Positions 9,546-20,397 are shown, numbered from the stretch's first letter. The stretch is 64,000 bases of DNA from Cutaneotrichosporon cavernicola (GCF_030864355.1 NC_083396.1:186001-250000), one strand, 5' to 3'. Notes: generated by a model not told the origin, from the letters alone. Program-made: numbers and translations.

Positions 9546-11303
9546 TCATGCCAGCCAAGTCGGCAGTTGTCGTGTGCATCGCGCACTCACCGCTGCCTGG
9601 ACACATTCAGCCGTGCTGGCAAAGTACATGGGCTTGCCGACCCCGCCAGGTCCGTAGTGTGCGTACTTGGCCGAGTTGGTTACCACGCTCTGCGCGACCT
9701 CGGGCACGACAGGCGCATTGATCATGCACCAGCACGCGTCCTCGACGACAGTGGCGCCAAAGCGGCGCAGCGGCTCAAGGAGTCCCCTCTCCTCTGCTTC
9801 AGAGACGACGTGCCGACCAGCAGTGAGGACGAAGGGCACCTCGGCGCGAACTCCCCGTTCCAGAAGCGGGCGTACGAGTTCGGCGAGTTCTACGAACTCA
9901 GCAACGGCGAGGTGGGGATTACCGAGTGCGACGAGGCCGACATCCTCCCCCTGCGCAGAATTGAGGCCTTCCCAAGCGGCAGCGAGTTCGGCACGCCCAA
10001 CGCTAACAGTCCGCTCGACGTCGAACTCGACATACGCCGGCGCTTCAGGTGTGACTCCGCGAATATGGAACATTGGAGAGCCGGAAGACGTCCCGAAAGC
10101 TGCTCCAAAGGCCTTGAGGTCGCTCTGCCGTGGCGTCGAGTCCTCGAGCCCACACACAACGACCACATCATGTCCCGCCACAGCACCCACGCAGTATCCG
10201 AGGAGGGGCCAGAAGAGGCTTCCCGGCTCCGCTGCCGCCGCCGCCGCATCGACGCGTACGCTCGGCAATCTTGCGGCATCGACATGCTGTCCAGCAAGAG
10301 GAGCGCGGCCTGTCAACGCGACGGCCACATCCAGCATGTCGGGATATTTGAGTGTGCGGGCGCCGAGGACGCTATTGGCGAATACGACGGCGTTACTCTC
10401 GGCCCAACCCACGCTCTCACCAACCACAGGTGGCGAGGGAAGAAAGTACGGTGCGCAAGTCCTGGAAGATCCGTCGGCTCCAAGACTCTCGTATGCCGCT
10501 GGTAAGGCTAAGGCCGGCCCAGCCTCGGATGGGGGTACGCCGAGGGCCTGCCATTCGCGTGGGGCCGAGATGGCATTGATCGTTGTTGGAACGGCGAATC
10601 GGGCGCCCAGGCGGGCGAAGTGTTTCGCAAAAGCCAGAGTTGCAGGCCCGACATAAATGACCGCATCGATATGGGCGCGAGTGACGCTTGTAAGTGATGT
10701 GGCGCCATACATCCTCGCCATGGCGACGACGAGCTCCATCGCCTCTTTACGTCCCTGTCCCTTCTTTCCCGCTAACATGTCCTTATCTCTCTCGTCCAGC
10801 TCCACTTCGGGAGTGAGCCGGTCAAGCGAAATGAGCGGAATGGCCAGTCTTCCACCGTCCAAAGAAGCGTTGAGCATTCCCCCACAAATCGACACCGACG
10901 TCGCTTTAGCCAACCGCGCATACTTGTCTTTTCCAATAACTGCCACTGGTATACTCTGTCCAAACACCGTACCGGCCACCAGTGCACCGAGGGCCATAAT
11001 CTCGTCGGCCTCGGCCAACACCAAAGCGACCGGTCCGTTTCCAGACACGATACACTCCAAAACACCGAGGGAACCGGAACAACTCCCGCGTCCCGCCGGA
11101 AGGGCGAGGACGTGGCCGGCCATACATCGCCCAGAAAGGGGATGGTGCACGTCGACTATCACCCCCGAAGCCGGATCCGTCCCGCCCCAAAAAGAAAGGG
11201 GCGTGTCCGAATACAGGAGAGGGCCCGAGGCCGTGCCGGGAACGAGGAGGTGTGGGGCCGTGGGTTTGGTGCAGCTCGGCTCGATACTAGAGCAGACCGT
11301 CAT
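9546..11303 (-). CDS. Aconitase X (AcnX), single-chain form
   Basis: A single open frame of 585 residues from an ATG at 11303-11301. The first ~140 residues form the swivelling AcnX small domain (LLVPGTASGPLLYSDTPLSFWGG, then SGRCMAGHVLALPAGRGSCSGS). The rest is the large catalytic domain, with Fe-S or metal ligand motifs such as EDACWCMI and the family signature TNSAKYAHYGPG near the C-terminus. In bacteria and archaea the domains are often separate proteins; fused forms are known. Characterised members dehydrate cis-3-hydroxy-L-proline or mevalonate 5-phosphate; the substrate here is unknown. A strong GTGAGT donor at 9590-9585 just before the stop may mean the true C-terminus lies in a further exon. 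In-frame Met codons upstream (11375) are possible but do not look conserved. Confidence 0.85.
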   Translation of the reverse strand: MTVCSSIEPSCTKPTAPHLLVPGTASGPLLYSDTPLSFWGGTDPASGVIVDVHHPLSGRCMAGHVLALPAGRGSCSGSLGVLECIVSGNGPVALVLAEADEIMALGALVAGTVFGQSIPVAVIGKDKYARLAKATSVSICGGMLNASLDGGRLAIPLISLDRLTPEVELDERDKDMLAGKKGQGRKEAMELVVAMARMYGATSLTSVTRAHIDAVIYVGPATLAFAKHFARLGARFAVPTTINAISAPREWQALGVPPSEAGPALALPAAYESLGADGSSRTCAPYFLPSPPVVGESVGWAESNAVVFANSVLGARTLKYPDMLDVAVALTGRAPLAGQHVDAARLPSVRVDAAAAAAEPGSLFWPLLGYCVGAVAGHDVVVVCGLEDSTPRQSDLKAFGAAFGTSSGSPMFHIRGVTPEAPAYVEFDVERTVSVGRAELAAAWEGLNSAQGEDVGLVALGNPHLAVAEFVELAELVRPLLERGVRAEVPFVLTAGRHVVSEAEERGLLEPLRRFGATVVEDACWCMINAPVVPEVAQSVVTNSAKYAHYGPGGVGKPMYFASTAECVQAAVSARCTRQLPTWLA

Positions 11304-11697
11304 TATTTGGGAGTGGAGAAGAGTCAAGATGGGGATATGTATTTGTACTGTTGATGTGGGCGGGTCTGCCGGCAATCATCGGATGGTCGGCATCGGATCG
11401 GCAATCTCCAGCTGCTGGCCGCGGCCAAGCAACTGGCCGACTTGATATGCCGCGGAAAGCGAGATCAGATCTGCGCCGACTCATTTAGAGTTTAGCTTGT
11501 CTCATGGAGAGGAGATAGCGTGTTTGCAGTCGGGAGACGAAGGAAGTCGGGTGGGTCAGTCGAGACTCCAGCGATTCCGACGGGGATCAGGCGGCCTACT
11601 TTGATCCCACCCACCCGTTCACCCGTTCATCTTGGAGAGGATTCGGAGGTTTATCCTTAACACCAAGTTGGAAATTTCATAACATCAAATCTTGTCT
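11304..11697. other. Intergenic region, nothing recognised
   Basis: A 390-bp gap between aconitase X and the tRNA gene. It must hold the aconitase X promoter. No gene, repeat array or clear motif was seen. Confidence 0.4.
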
Positions 11698-11794
11698 GCC
11701 TCGTTATATCAGTCGGTAGATTAAATGACTCTTAATGCGGACTCTATAGTTCCGGTTGATCATTCGGTCGTGGGTTCGAGCCCCACACGAGGCT
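11698..11794 (+). tRNA. tRNA-Lys (CTT) with 24-nt intron
   Basis: The acceptor stem pairs GCCTCGT (11698-11704) with ACGAGGC (11787-11793). The D loop AGTCGGTA and T arm GTGGG-TTCGAGC-CCCAC are canonical. The anticodon stem AATGA (11724-11728) pairs with TCATT (11760-11764); the loop CTCTTA...A places anticodon CTT at 11731-11733. The bases 11735-11758 form a 24-nt intron at the standard position after base 37. The mature length is 73 nt with the discriminator base. The D stem has one mismatch (T10-T25), and a T-rich run follows the gene as a Pol III stop. Confidence 0.9.
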
Positions 11795-12087
11795 TCTTTT
11801 CTGCTCTCGAGACCAGTCGAGTGTTGCTCTTGTCGGCCAAGCGAGCTGCCTACGCCTACGTATGCCTGGAAGCTTGGACGAAGCTTGTCACACATCAACT
11901 CCAGCATGCACCGCACAGGAGACTGTACCCGTGTGAGGAGCGTGGATTCCGGGACACACCGTGAGCAACTGATCCTCATGCTGTCGATTCTCATCCGTCT
12001 TCTCGGCCCATCTAAATTGCCATCCTTCAGTACCGCTGCTCTAATACCATCTCCATCTCTGTGCGCCTGTAGCTCTACTCCGGCAAC

Positions 12088-12891
12088 CTAGTCGAAGACC
12101 TTGACGAGCTCCGAGACGGGCAGCTTGGGCTTCTCGGCAGGGTGCTGCACGATCTCACCGAACGGCATGATGGCCGTGCACTGGCGTGAGCATGGTAACC
12201 AGAGGGGTTTGCTGTCTTGTCGTCCATATCAACGCGCCTGTGCTCTGCTGGACACAGGTAGCCCTACTCCCGCTTCCTCTCCCCCTCCCCCTCCCCGTTC
12301 GGGCAGAGACTCAGACTCACCTCCCACTCCTCAGGAACGTCGATGACCTTGCGCAGTGCGGCGTCGGCCGTCGTTGAAATCTGGGGAAAGTGCTGCAGAC
12401 TAGCCCCGAGTCCCTCCGCCGCCAGCGCAGTCCAAACTGTGTGTTGGAGGATGCCCGTGCCGTTCTTGCTCCACGCCGTAAGCTCGACCTTGCGGTGTGG
12501 CATCTTGGCAATGAACTCCTCGAGTGTCTTCCTGTCATCGAAGAACACAATACTCCCATAACCGCTCATGAACCCATTCTCCCACTTTTTGCGCTGTGCC
12601 GCCTCGAACTCGGCTACCATCAGTTTCTTTACAAATGTTCAGCTTACCATCAGGGAACGTCTTCTGGTTCTCGATCCACATGGCGTCCCATACGCGCTTG
12701 TGCTTGTCGCCAAACACGAGGGCGATGCGCGGCGTCTGTGAATTATATGCTGTCGGAGCGAGGTGGATCGCCGCCTCGACCAGCTCGCGGATGGCAGAGT
12801 CGGAGATGGGCGAGCTGGGCTTGATGGCGTATACGGACCGCCGGGCTCTGAGGGCCGCAAAGAGCTGTGCCGACGAGACGGAGTTGGTCAT
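12088..12891 (-). CDS. Nitroreductase family protein, FRM2/HBN1-like
   Basis: Three exons (12891-12648, 12613-12321, 12180-12088) give 209 residues. The N-terminal RRSVYAIKP resembles the R-R-S-x-R FMN-contact start of nitroreductases, and the middle carries PTAYNSQTPRIALVFG, the common 'P-S-x-N-x-Q-p' flavin motif. The C-terminus reads CTAIMPFGEIVQHPAEKPKL, typical of the fungal FRM2/HBN1 subgroup. These are FMN-dependent NAD(P)H oxidoreductases linked to oxidative or nitro-compound stress and fatty-acid signalling in yeast. The second intron is 140 nt, longer than most here, and holds C/T-rich repeats. Start ATG 12891 gives the family N-terminus directly; in-frame sequence upstream is not conserved-looking. 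Confidence 0.88.
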
Positions 12892-14143
12892 GGTGGTGAT
12901 GGAGTCGATGGGGGGATCTAGTTTTGAAGAGAGGGGTTGGGCGGTGACAAGTGTGTCGAGTGTTGTGAGGGAGGTACAAGTCAACCAAAGTCAGAGACCA
13001 AGTTGCGGCGTCCAACGGATTCAATACGTCACACCCGGGTGTGGCCGTTATCTTGGATTTGCCGGGATTCATACGGTTTATCCGAAATCCACGAGGGCCT
13101 GGACTCGGATGTCTCATCTCGTCTTGGATAAGTTGAACACGTCCACACATTCACGCTAGCTTGTGACATGACAGAGTTCAGTTCTCAATCAGAGACGAGT
13201 ATGAGCGCTCAGTACGCAGTGGCCATCGGCAGTCCTGGCAATGCTTGGGGACGAGTCTCGAAGGAGGTTGACGTTGACATCGCTGAAGTGCTTCTGAGCA
13301 CATCAAGTGGTTATTCGTTTCTTGCTCGGAGCGGCGCTCTTTCGAACCACGGCAGGCTGTCCCCAAGGGTTACGGTTACGGCTAACCCTTCCTTCCGTCT
13401 GACCTCTGACTTGTTGTGCACGTTGTGCGGCGAACCCATGCATGACGAGACCCATGATGCCTGCAAAAGCTCTTATTGTCTCGCCATTCTAATGGCAGTG
13501 TATACCCACGAGACATGAGAAGCAGTTCTTGTTCAACTACGGGCCCAGTTCGGACGTGGCGTGGAGGACCGTGGAGGACCGTTGGGAACCCACGGGGCGG
13601 AAATAGGGAGATGGTGTTGTTTCCAATGCAGATCTCCGAAACAGCATACTTTGGCCTCAACTGATGAAACTGACTTTGACTAGACCTCCCAGACTTCAAA
13701 TGCTGGTGACTCCGACGGCATCGCAAGGCGTGCACAGATGAACAAATAACAGATGAACGATCAACGATCAAACAGCAGCATTTCATCTTTGTTTACTGAG
13801 GCATCTCGATCTAGCTCGTAGTTTGGTATTCAGCATTTGGGATCGACCGGCCGTGCACGCGCCACACACCATGCACAGGCCGTGGACCGCCACCCGATTG
13901 ATATCATGAGATTTGTATTGTCGACTCAATGTCGGACAAGAGCGATGAGAGTGTCAGTGTATTCTTGTTCTTCGCTCCTACTTCGCATCCCCACGCCTCC
14001 ATCTACCCCATTGCCTCAATCGACCCCATCGACTTCATCGTGACAAACCCCAAGCCCATCTATATCTTGTTCCATTTCTCGCCACTCCACTCTTCTCTTC
14101 ATCACCCACTCTCATTCCCACTCTCATACCAACTCTCATTACA
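12892..14143. other. Intergenic region, no gene seen
   Basis: A 1.25-kb stretch between divergently transcribed genes. Several short open frames (for example 13168-13518) lack gene-like codon use and splice context. A GGGTTACGGTTACGGCTAACCC tract lies at about 13368-13389; its GGTTACGGTTA core recurs in reverse at about 22897-22911. The 100 bp before 14144 hold several CTCATT repeats in a pyrimidine-rich leader. Confidence 0.45.
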
Positions 14144-14714
14144 ATGCCACCCATCAGCGTCCAGAGATTCATGCGCCGCACAGAGGTAACCATCTCCATC
14201 TCCCAGTTGGTTTTTGACACCAGGCTCTGCGCCGTGCGCCCCCGCCCCTCGATCACCGCGCCAGCGAGCACATGCCAACCCTCATTCCCCGTCCCTCGAC
14301 CCCGAGCACGCCCGCCGAGATCGTGCGTGGGACCTCGCGCTGGCCCGGCGTCCTCGTCCTTCGCCCAGTTACTGTGTTTGCCCCGCCGTCGTTCTCCAAT
14401 GTCTCCAATGTCGGAACGCCCGGCTCAGAGGCCAGCGACATCCTCCAGACGCCCACTGAGGCGTCCCGCGAGTTTGAGCTCAATGTCAAGGTGAAGGTGA
14501 GTGTGAGTGTGGGGGGGTGCGAGAGGAGGCGCTCAAACCAGGCCGCGAACATGCCGCCTGCCCGGTTCCCTTCGCCGGTGCCCTTTGGTTCCAACAAGGT
14601 GTGTGCTGCGTCGCGGCACAGCTTCGTTGTAGTTATTCCGAGGTAAGCTGACACCAGAATGACAAGGTCCCTCCGTCGTCGGTGAATAATGAGCTGCTCA
14701 ATTCGATCAATTGA
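14144..14714 (+). CDS. Small hypothetical protein, unknown
   Basis: Four exons (14144-14185, 14224-14496, 14542-14598, 14658-14714), all phase 0, give 142 residues. The sequence starts MPPISVQRFMRRTE, has a middle section rich in Pro, Ser and Thr (RPSTPSTPAEIVRGTSRWPG), and ends in PSPVPFGSNK and ELLNSIN. There are no TM segments, no signal peptide and no recognised domain. Support comes from four consistent donor and acceptor pairs with CTGACACCAG-type ends and from codon bias, not from homology. The protein looks mostly disordered. Confidence 0.6.
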
Positions 14715-14882
14715 GCTGCGCCTGCGATTCGATCAGTTGAATGTTCTCACCCCGTCCCACTTCCATCATTACCAGTTAGTGTATCTGTATAGTTCAGAAG
14801 CCCAAGTTTAGAAGTCCCATGTAAGCGCGTCCAGTTGCAAACTCGTACATGCCACCTGCCACATTCCACAATGCCCACATTC

Positions 14883-15867
14883 TCATTCCTCCTCTGGCAG
14901 CTTTGTCTGCTCGAGTGCAGCCCACCCAACACGTTTCTCGAGGCTCTTCTGCGTCATCTCGCGCGCCTTGACGAGCCGCTGGAGGCGCTCAATATCCTCA
15001 ATGTCGTCATAACTCGGCGGAGCTGGTGCCTTTCCCTCTTCTTCTCCTTGTGGCGGCTTGGATCCCGCAATAGTCTTGCGCATATCGGAAATCTCACAGT
15101 CTAGCCCAACGAGTACAGACCGCAGTTCGCGTCGCGTAAGCATACCCACGAGCTCCTTGCTACTCGTATGCGCGACAGTCGTGATGTGGGTGAACCGCAC
15201 CGGCTTGCGTCAGCTACGATTCATCTTCGACTTCTCACCCCAAGCATGTCCCCTCCAAACCAGCGGCACACGATACAGAGCACGTCGACTGCCCCCAGTT
15301 CACCCAGTGTCCTTCGTATCCGCTCGCCGCCGAACCGCTCGCCATCGTCCTCGCTCGCTTCCAACAGCTACCGTTAGATTGATGAGTCTAGACGTACTGT
15401 ACCTGGTAATCTCCCTCGCCGCCAGTTCCGTCCTTTCCCTCTCCTAAAGCGAGCGCGCGCACCGCCCACATTCGGTGGTCTGGTTCACGGGCGCGTTCTT
15501 TGCCAGGCCGTCGCCCAGGAGCACGTGATTCGCCGTGGGCAAACGCTCCGTCGTCCGAGGCGATTAGTTCGGCGCCGACCAGTCGCACGACGTCTAGAGC
15601 GCGCACGGCGCGAGATGCTTCTTTCTTCAATGTTTCGGCAGTGCGCACGGACGAGGGCGGGACGAAGGAGAGTGCGAAGGCGATGAAGGTCGAGGATGAC
15701 GCGTTCAGTGGTGGGCTGGAGGCCAGGAGTGGTGGAGGTGCCGGCGAAGCTGAAGGTGAAGACTTGAGCCAGCTGTCCAGGGAGGGCGCGAGGGCTGGTG
15801 CCGCGTCGAGCTGCCGCGCACGTTTTGATGCGGGTTCTGCTGTCGGAGGTGAGGAACGCTTCGACAT
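14883..15867 (-). CDS. IMPACT/YIH1-family protein (UPF0029 domain)
   Basis: Three exons (15867-15403, 15367-15239, 15203-14883) give 304 residues. The spliced sequence contains SEDDGERFGGERI followed by VDVLCIVCRWFGGDMLGPVRFTHI across the last exon join. This matches the IMPACT domain pattern (DDGE, then V-x-V-x-R-W-[FY]-G-G-x-x-L-G-x-x-R-F-x-H-I). There is no N-terminal RWD domain; instead the protein begins with a Lys/Arg/Pro-rich, possibly nuclear segment (MSKRSSPPTAEPASKRAR). A C-terminal helical part (DIERLQRLVKAREMTQKSLEKR) could form a coiled coil. Full YIH1/IMPACT proteins restrain GCN1-GCN2 signalling through an RWD region that is absent here, so a role in amino-acid starvation control is only possible. 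Confidence 0.82.
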
Positions 15868-16062
15868 TGCTGGTGCGGAGAGTGCAGATGAAGATGGTCA
15901 CCAATGTGCGCTGAGGTGGATGACGAATGTGGAGGTCCATCACGTGACTACAGACTCGGATAGTCTGGGCCTGCTGTCATGTTGATGCTACTGCTTCTCC
16001 TCCGCGCGCCACCGCTACATCCTCCCGCCCTCCACTGCTGCTATACATGTACATGCAATGCT

Positions 16063-17052
16063 CTACACAATCGACTCGAGCTCGTGAGTCAGCTCGAGCG
16101 CGGGCCGGATCATGCTCTGCATCGGCGCCCCACGCTTGATGCCCTTCCCGCCCGCAATGTCTAACGCGATGCGCGACGAGCCGTGTGCCGCAACTGCTGC
16201 AAGCGCAATGTCGGGGATCGGCGACTTGGGGAAAGTGAACGTCTGGGTGGATGGCTCGAGGCTCCATCCGCGCTGGCGTCAGATCGTGGTTGCTGGGGCA
16301 ACAGAAGCGTGCTCTTGTCGCACTGACTCACCTCAACTGTGAACTGCACAAGCAACGACGTCTCGCCGTCCTTGAAGAAGAGGAGCTGCGCCGCGTTGGC
16401 GAGCGGCAGGGACGGGTACGATGTCTCGATTGTGAGGGCGATCTGCTCGCGGATGGTGCCCATCAGGCGGTCTAACAGTACGGCGTACTCCTCGCGGGGT
16501 ACGCGCTCGCGGGCACGGTAGATCTTGTTGTACGCTCCCTCCATCATCCAGCGCTCGAGGTCGACAGGCCAGCGCACAAACACGTCGCCCAGGTCTGCAA
16601 TGTCGAGTGCCTCGAGAGTCATATGGAACTGCGAGTACTTGCCCTCGCTGAGCATGGCGAGGAGCTCGAGGCCGATGATTATAGGCCGGTTGGGGGAAGG
16701 GGTGAGCGTGTTGGCAAGGTTGACGTAGAAGGGCTGCAGGGCCGCGTTGTACTGAGCATATCCAGCCAGGTTGCCGCGCCGCAGCGCGTTGAACGCCGCG
16801 ATCTCGAGGATGGAGCCTGGGGTGAGATTAGTAGGAGGGAAGAAGCTCACGGGCTGCGAGCAGATCCTGGACGTTGGCGTTTGGTGGGGCAAAGTAGAGG
16901 CCAGACTGCGCGAGCTTGATCTGGATGTCAGTAACTGTTCAAGTCGACTAGCACACCTTGAGCTGCGTGGCGAGCTTTGCAACCTCGTCCTTGTTGCCGG
17001 CGTCAAACAGCTTCTGGAGCTGAGACACGGACTCTTGCAAGTCGAGCGACAT
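16063..17052 (-). CDS. RPN12: 26S proteasome regulatory subunit RPN12 (PSMD8)
   Basis: Four exons (17052-16957, 16920-16851, 16816-16332, 16272-16063) give 286 residues. The family signatures are clear: SILEIAAFNALRRGN, PIIIGLELLAMLSEGKYSQFH, then LERWMMEGAYNKIYRARERVP, corresponding to the 'EQYLMEGSYNKVF' block of PSMD8, and a C-terminal RGWSLEP. RPN12 is a PCI-domain lid subunit of the 19S particle that helps assemble lid and base; it works in the cytoplasm and nucleus. The start ATG at 17052 gives the expected N-terminus (MSLDLQESVSQLQKLFDAGN). The gene shares an 880-bp divergent region with the G3BP-like gene. No proteasome control element was found upstream. Confidence 0.93.
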
Positions 17053-17930
17053 GGTGGAAGGGATGGGGGAAGCCTTGCGGGACGGTGCGGGGAAGGTGAC
17101 GATGCGTGTTGTTGTGGTGCGTGCAGACACGTCAAGGGGAGCCGTCTATGCTTCTATGCAGGTGCGCTGGCAGGATGCGGCGGTGGTTGTCGTTCCAGCC
17201 GAGCGCGTTGTTGTGGTTGAAGTCTATGCAGTGAGAGTCGACAAGAGAGAGATAGAGAGAGAGAGATTGGGTTAACAATGGGTCTGATGTTCGAATCGTA
17301 AGCGGCAGTAGATTGCGTCAGTACCTGGATCATTGACAAGGAGACGCGTGGCCTGGGTGGTAGGGGTATTGAGGTACAGTAGGGTGCCACTTTACGAAAA
17401 CGCCGTGTGGGGGGAATATCAAGGTGGAGGTCATGAGGTCTTCGGACTTGTACCCAAGGGGTGAGAGGAAGGAAGGAAGGGATAGCAGCCGCCCACTAGT
17501 AAACCTAGCTTACCTATCCTACCTAACCAACCAAGACTTGCCCAGGATTACCTCGAAATCTACGAGAGCGCATCATCATCCCCTTCGTCTTCACGACTCG
17601 TAACATCGTTCTCATCTCTTCTCACTACTCTTGCTCTTGCAACTCTCCTCAAACGCCGCTTGGTCCCCAGCCCTCTCCTCCTCGCATCTGCTCCGTTTCT
17701 AAAGTCGTGGCCGCCTCTCAAAACAACTCTACACCGACAGTGTAACTTTTCCCCATCGTACACCACACACCCATCCACCTCCAGTGAGTCCTCCCTCATC
17801 GCCACCTTCCCTCCTCACACATCCCCGTCTCCATCTGCGCCTTATTTTGAGGACAACTACGTCCTCGAACATCTCCCTCCTCCCCCTGTCACGCGACGAC
17901 TTCGGACATGTACTGAACATTACAGCCGCC
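17053..17930. promoter_or_regulatory. Divergent region between RPN12 and the G3BP-like gene
   Basis: An 880-bp gap holding both promoters. The right half (about 17550-17925) is strongly pyrimidine-rich, as in a long 5' leader. A GAGA-type run (AGAGAGAGAT) lies at about 17244-17263. Overlapping open frames in the leader have no splice or codon support. Confidence 0.45.
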
Positions 17931-19830
17931 ATGTCCGCCCCTGTCCCTGCCAACGGTCACGCATCTACCTCCACTGAGCAGGCCCCGGTCGCTGCTCCCG
18001 CTGTTACGATGGCTTCCTCGGCTGCTTCGATCCAGCCCAGCGATGTCGGATGGCAGTTTGTTCCCCAGTACTAGTGAGTCTGCGGAAAGGCGACGGCGCG
18101 AGAAAGTTGCGAGTGGAGGGGCGGATCTCGCGACGTGCGTCGTGGCAATGTGTCTGGAGCGGGGACTGGTGATGAACCACCTGCAACATTCATAATAAGC
18201 GAGATTGGCCTGTGAGCAGAGCAGGAGGAAGAGGGACCAGCGGGCGAGCGAGCCACACCATTTAGCACGCGGTCCTGCAACATTCTCTCGGCCCGGCCTG
18301 AGGCGCACAGGCCTGTTGATGGTTCGGTCACCGACGTCGTCCACCAATGAGCCAGCTAACATATTCAGCAACTTTGTGAACAAGCAGCCCCACCGTCTCC
18401 ACTGCTTCTACAACAAGCGGTCAACGTTCTTGCATGGCGAGGAGGGCGAGGACACTGCCGTCGCCTTCGGCCAGGCGGTGAGTGGCTTACGCATGGCTCC
18501 GCTGACAGACCAGGAGATCCATGAGCGCATCACCAAGATCGGGTACGACCAGTGCAAGGTTTACATCAACTCGATCGACTCGCAGTCGTCGGCGAACGGT
18601 GGCGTTATCATCCAGGTCCTCGGTGAGATGTCAAACGCGAACAAGCCCTGGCGCAAGTTTGCTCAGACCTTTTTCCTCGCCGAGCAGCCTAATGGCTACT
18701 TTGTGCTGAACGACATCTTCCGCTACCTCAAGGAGGAGGCCGACGAGGACGAGGAGCCCGAGGTCGACGACGCTCCCGTCGTCAGTTCGGCACCGGGTAC
18801 CCAGGCCGACGCTGCGCACGCGCAGCAGGTGCCGGCTGCGGCCGTTGCCATCGAGCAGGAGTCCGAGGAGGAGTCTGTCAAGCAGGAGACTGCCGCTCCG
18901 GAGGTCCCCGAGGAGAAGGCCCCTGAGCCCGAGGTCGTCGCCCCTGTCGTGAAGGAGGAGGAGAAGCCGGAGGAGAAGGCGCCCGAGCCTGCCCCCGTTG
19001 CAGTGGAGGAGCCAGCGCCGGCTGTCCCAGAGCCTGTCGTCGAGGAGGCCAAGCCCGAGCCTGCTGCTCCGGCTCCTGCCGCCGCTCCCGCCTCTGAGAA
19101 GGCTGTCACCCCTGCCAACGGCTCGGCCGCTCCCTCGGGCAGTGCCACCCCCGCTGCCCAGCCTGCTCCTGTGGCTGCTCCTGCCGCTCCTCCCAAGCCC
19201 GCTCCTCCCAAGTCGTGGGCGAGCCTCGCAGCCAGCGGAGGAAAGGCCTGGGCGACTGTCACGGCGCCGGCCGCTACTCCCAAAAAGGTCGAGCCTGCCC
19301 CGGCGCCCGTTGCCCCGGCCCCGGCGCCGGTCGTCGCTGCGGCGCCTGCCCCGGCTGCGGCCCAGAAGGGCTCGGCCCAGTTCGAGCAGGCGATGGCCGT
19401 CAAGACGGCTCACTGCTTCGTCAAGCTCCCCAACTGGTCGACTGGCGGTGACGCGGCTGCCGAGACGATTGACGAGACGTCTCTCCGCAACATTGCTTCG
19501 CGCTTCGGTGACGTGAGCAAGGTCGAGATTGTCAAGGGCAAGGCATGCGCGTTTGTCGAGTTCTCGAAGGTCGAGTCGGCACGCAAGGCGATTGTTGCTT
19601 CGCTTCCTACGCACCAGGGCGGCGAGGGTGGTGTCGTCCATGGCGAGGGCAAGCTTAACTTTGAGACGCGCAAGGAGAAGGACGAGCGTGCCAAGTTCCG
19701 CCGTGGAGGTGCGCCCGAGACTGGCGGCCGGGGCGGTGGCCAGACCCGCACCAACAGCGAGCGCGGCGGCACTGCTGGGCGTGGCGGCCGCGGCCGGCCT
19801 CGTGGCGGTGCGTCGGGCCAGGCCAAGTAA
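17931..19830 (+). CDS. G3BP/NXT3-like RNA-binding protein (NTF2-like, RRM and RGG)
   Basis: Three exons (17931-18073, 18369-18477, 18514-19830) give 522 residues. The N-terminal third is an NTF2-like fold (VGWQFVPQYYNFVN, then YDQCKVYINSIDSQSS, then FAQTFFLAEQPNGYFVLNDIFRYL). An acidic and then Ala/Pro-rich linker follows. An RRM is present near residues 385-460, with HCFVKLPNW as RNP2-like and GKACAFVEF as RNP1-like. The protein ends in an RGG tail (GGRGGGQTR, GRGGRGRPRGG). This domain order is that of metazoan G3BP and the yeast Bre5/NXT3 type, which bind mRNA and nucleate stress granules or act with the Ubp3 deubiquitinase. Intron 1 is 295 nt, far longer than intron 2 (36 nt), and begins in the Tyr codon of QYY. 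Confidence 0.9.
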
Positions 19831-19836
19831 GCTGAG

Positions 19837-19918
19837 CGGCGCGAGCAGCGAGCGGGTAGGGCGAGTGTGGGTCTGCGCGGCGCGAGCAGCGAGCGGGCAG
19901 GGCGAGTGTGGGCCTGCG
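19837..19918. repeat. 41-bp tandem duplication just after the stop codon
   Basis: Two near-identical 41-bp units beginning CGGCGCGAGCAGCGAGCGGG lie head to tail, starting at 19837 and 19878, in the 3' UTR of the G3BP-like gene. A partial third copy (CGCGCCGCGAG) follows. Confidence 0.9.
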
Positions 19919-20321
19919 CGCCGCGAGCCCCATTGATACCCGCCACGCCTCCCTCTAGACCGCATCGCATCGCATAATTCTGGCCGTGGTTCATCTTTCC
20001 GACATCAGTGTTGCACTTGCATGGGGTGGTCAAGAAGAGAGGAGGAGTGGGTGTGTCGGCGTTGAGATGTGCATTGTAGTATGAGATGAGAGCATGTTTA
20101 TATGGACAGTTGTCATCAGGCGAGGGATGAGATATGCGAGGAATTGCGAGGAATTGCGAGCAAGTTGCTTGACGCAGCGCCACACACGTTGGAGAGGCAA
20201 GTCATGTGACGGCCGTACCTTGCTTGCTTGCTTGAGAGACGCGGCATGCCGTACATGCAACTCGTTGAGAGACTGGTAACTCGACCTAGTCTGTTCCTGC
20301 AACCTCTGCAATATCTGGAAA

Positions 20322-20397
20322 GCAATCTGCTTGCCTCGGAGCAATGTGCTCGCCTCGGAGCAATCTGCTTGCCTCGGAGCAATGTGCTCGCCTCGTC
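20322..20397. repeat. 19-bp tandem repeat, four copies
   Basis: Four units alternate between GCAATCTGCTTGCCTCGGA and GCAATGTGCTCGCCTCGGA, so the array is really two copies of a 38-bp higher-order unit. Confidence 0.9.

Noticed and set aside
13367..13389. GGGTTACGGTTACGG tract that looks telomere-like
   Set aside because: Only two imperfect units at an interior site; a core 11-mer recurs near 22900 but there is no array.
17284..17305. GTTCGAATC resembling a tRNA T loop near 17290
   Set aside because: No matching T stem or acceptor stem; it lies in the promoter region of the G3BP-like gene.
18074..18368. Possible C/D box snoRNA in the long intron of the G3BP-like gene (GTGATGA and a downstream CTGA)
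   Set aside because: The boxes are about 125 nt apart and the flanks do not form a terminal stem, so the match is not better than chance.
18631..19965. Long minus-strand frames rich in Arg/Leu or Ala/Gly opposite the G3BP-like gene
   Set aside because: Antisense shadows of its Ala/Pro-rich linker with no independent support.
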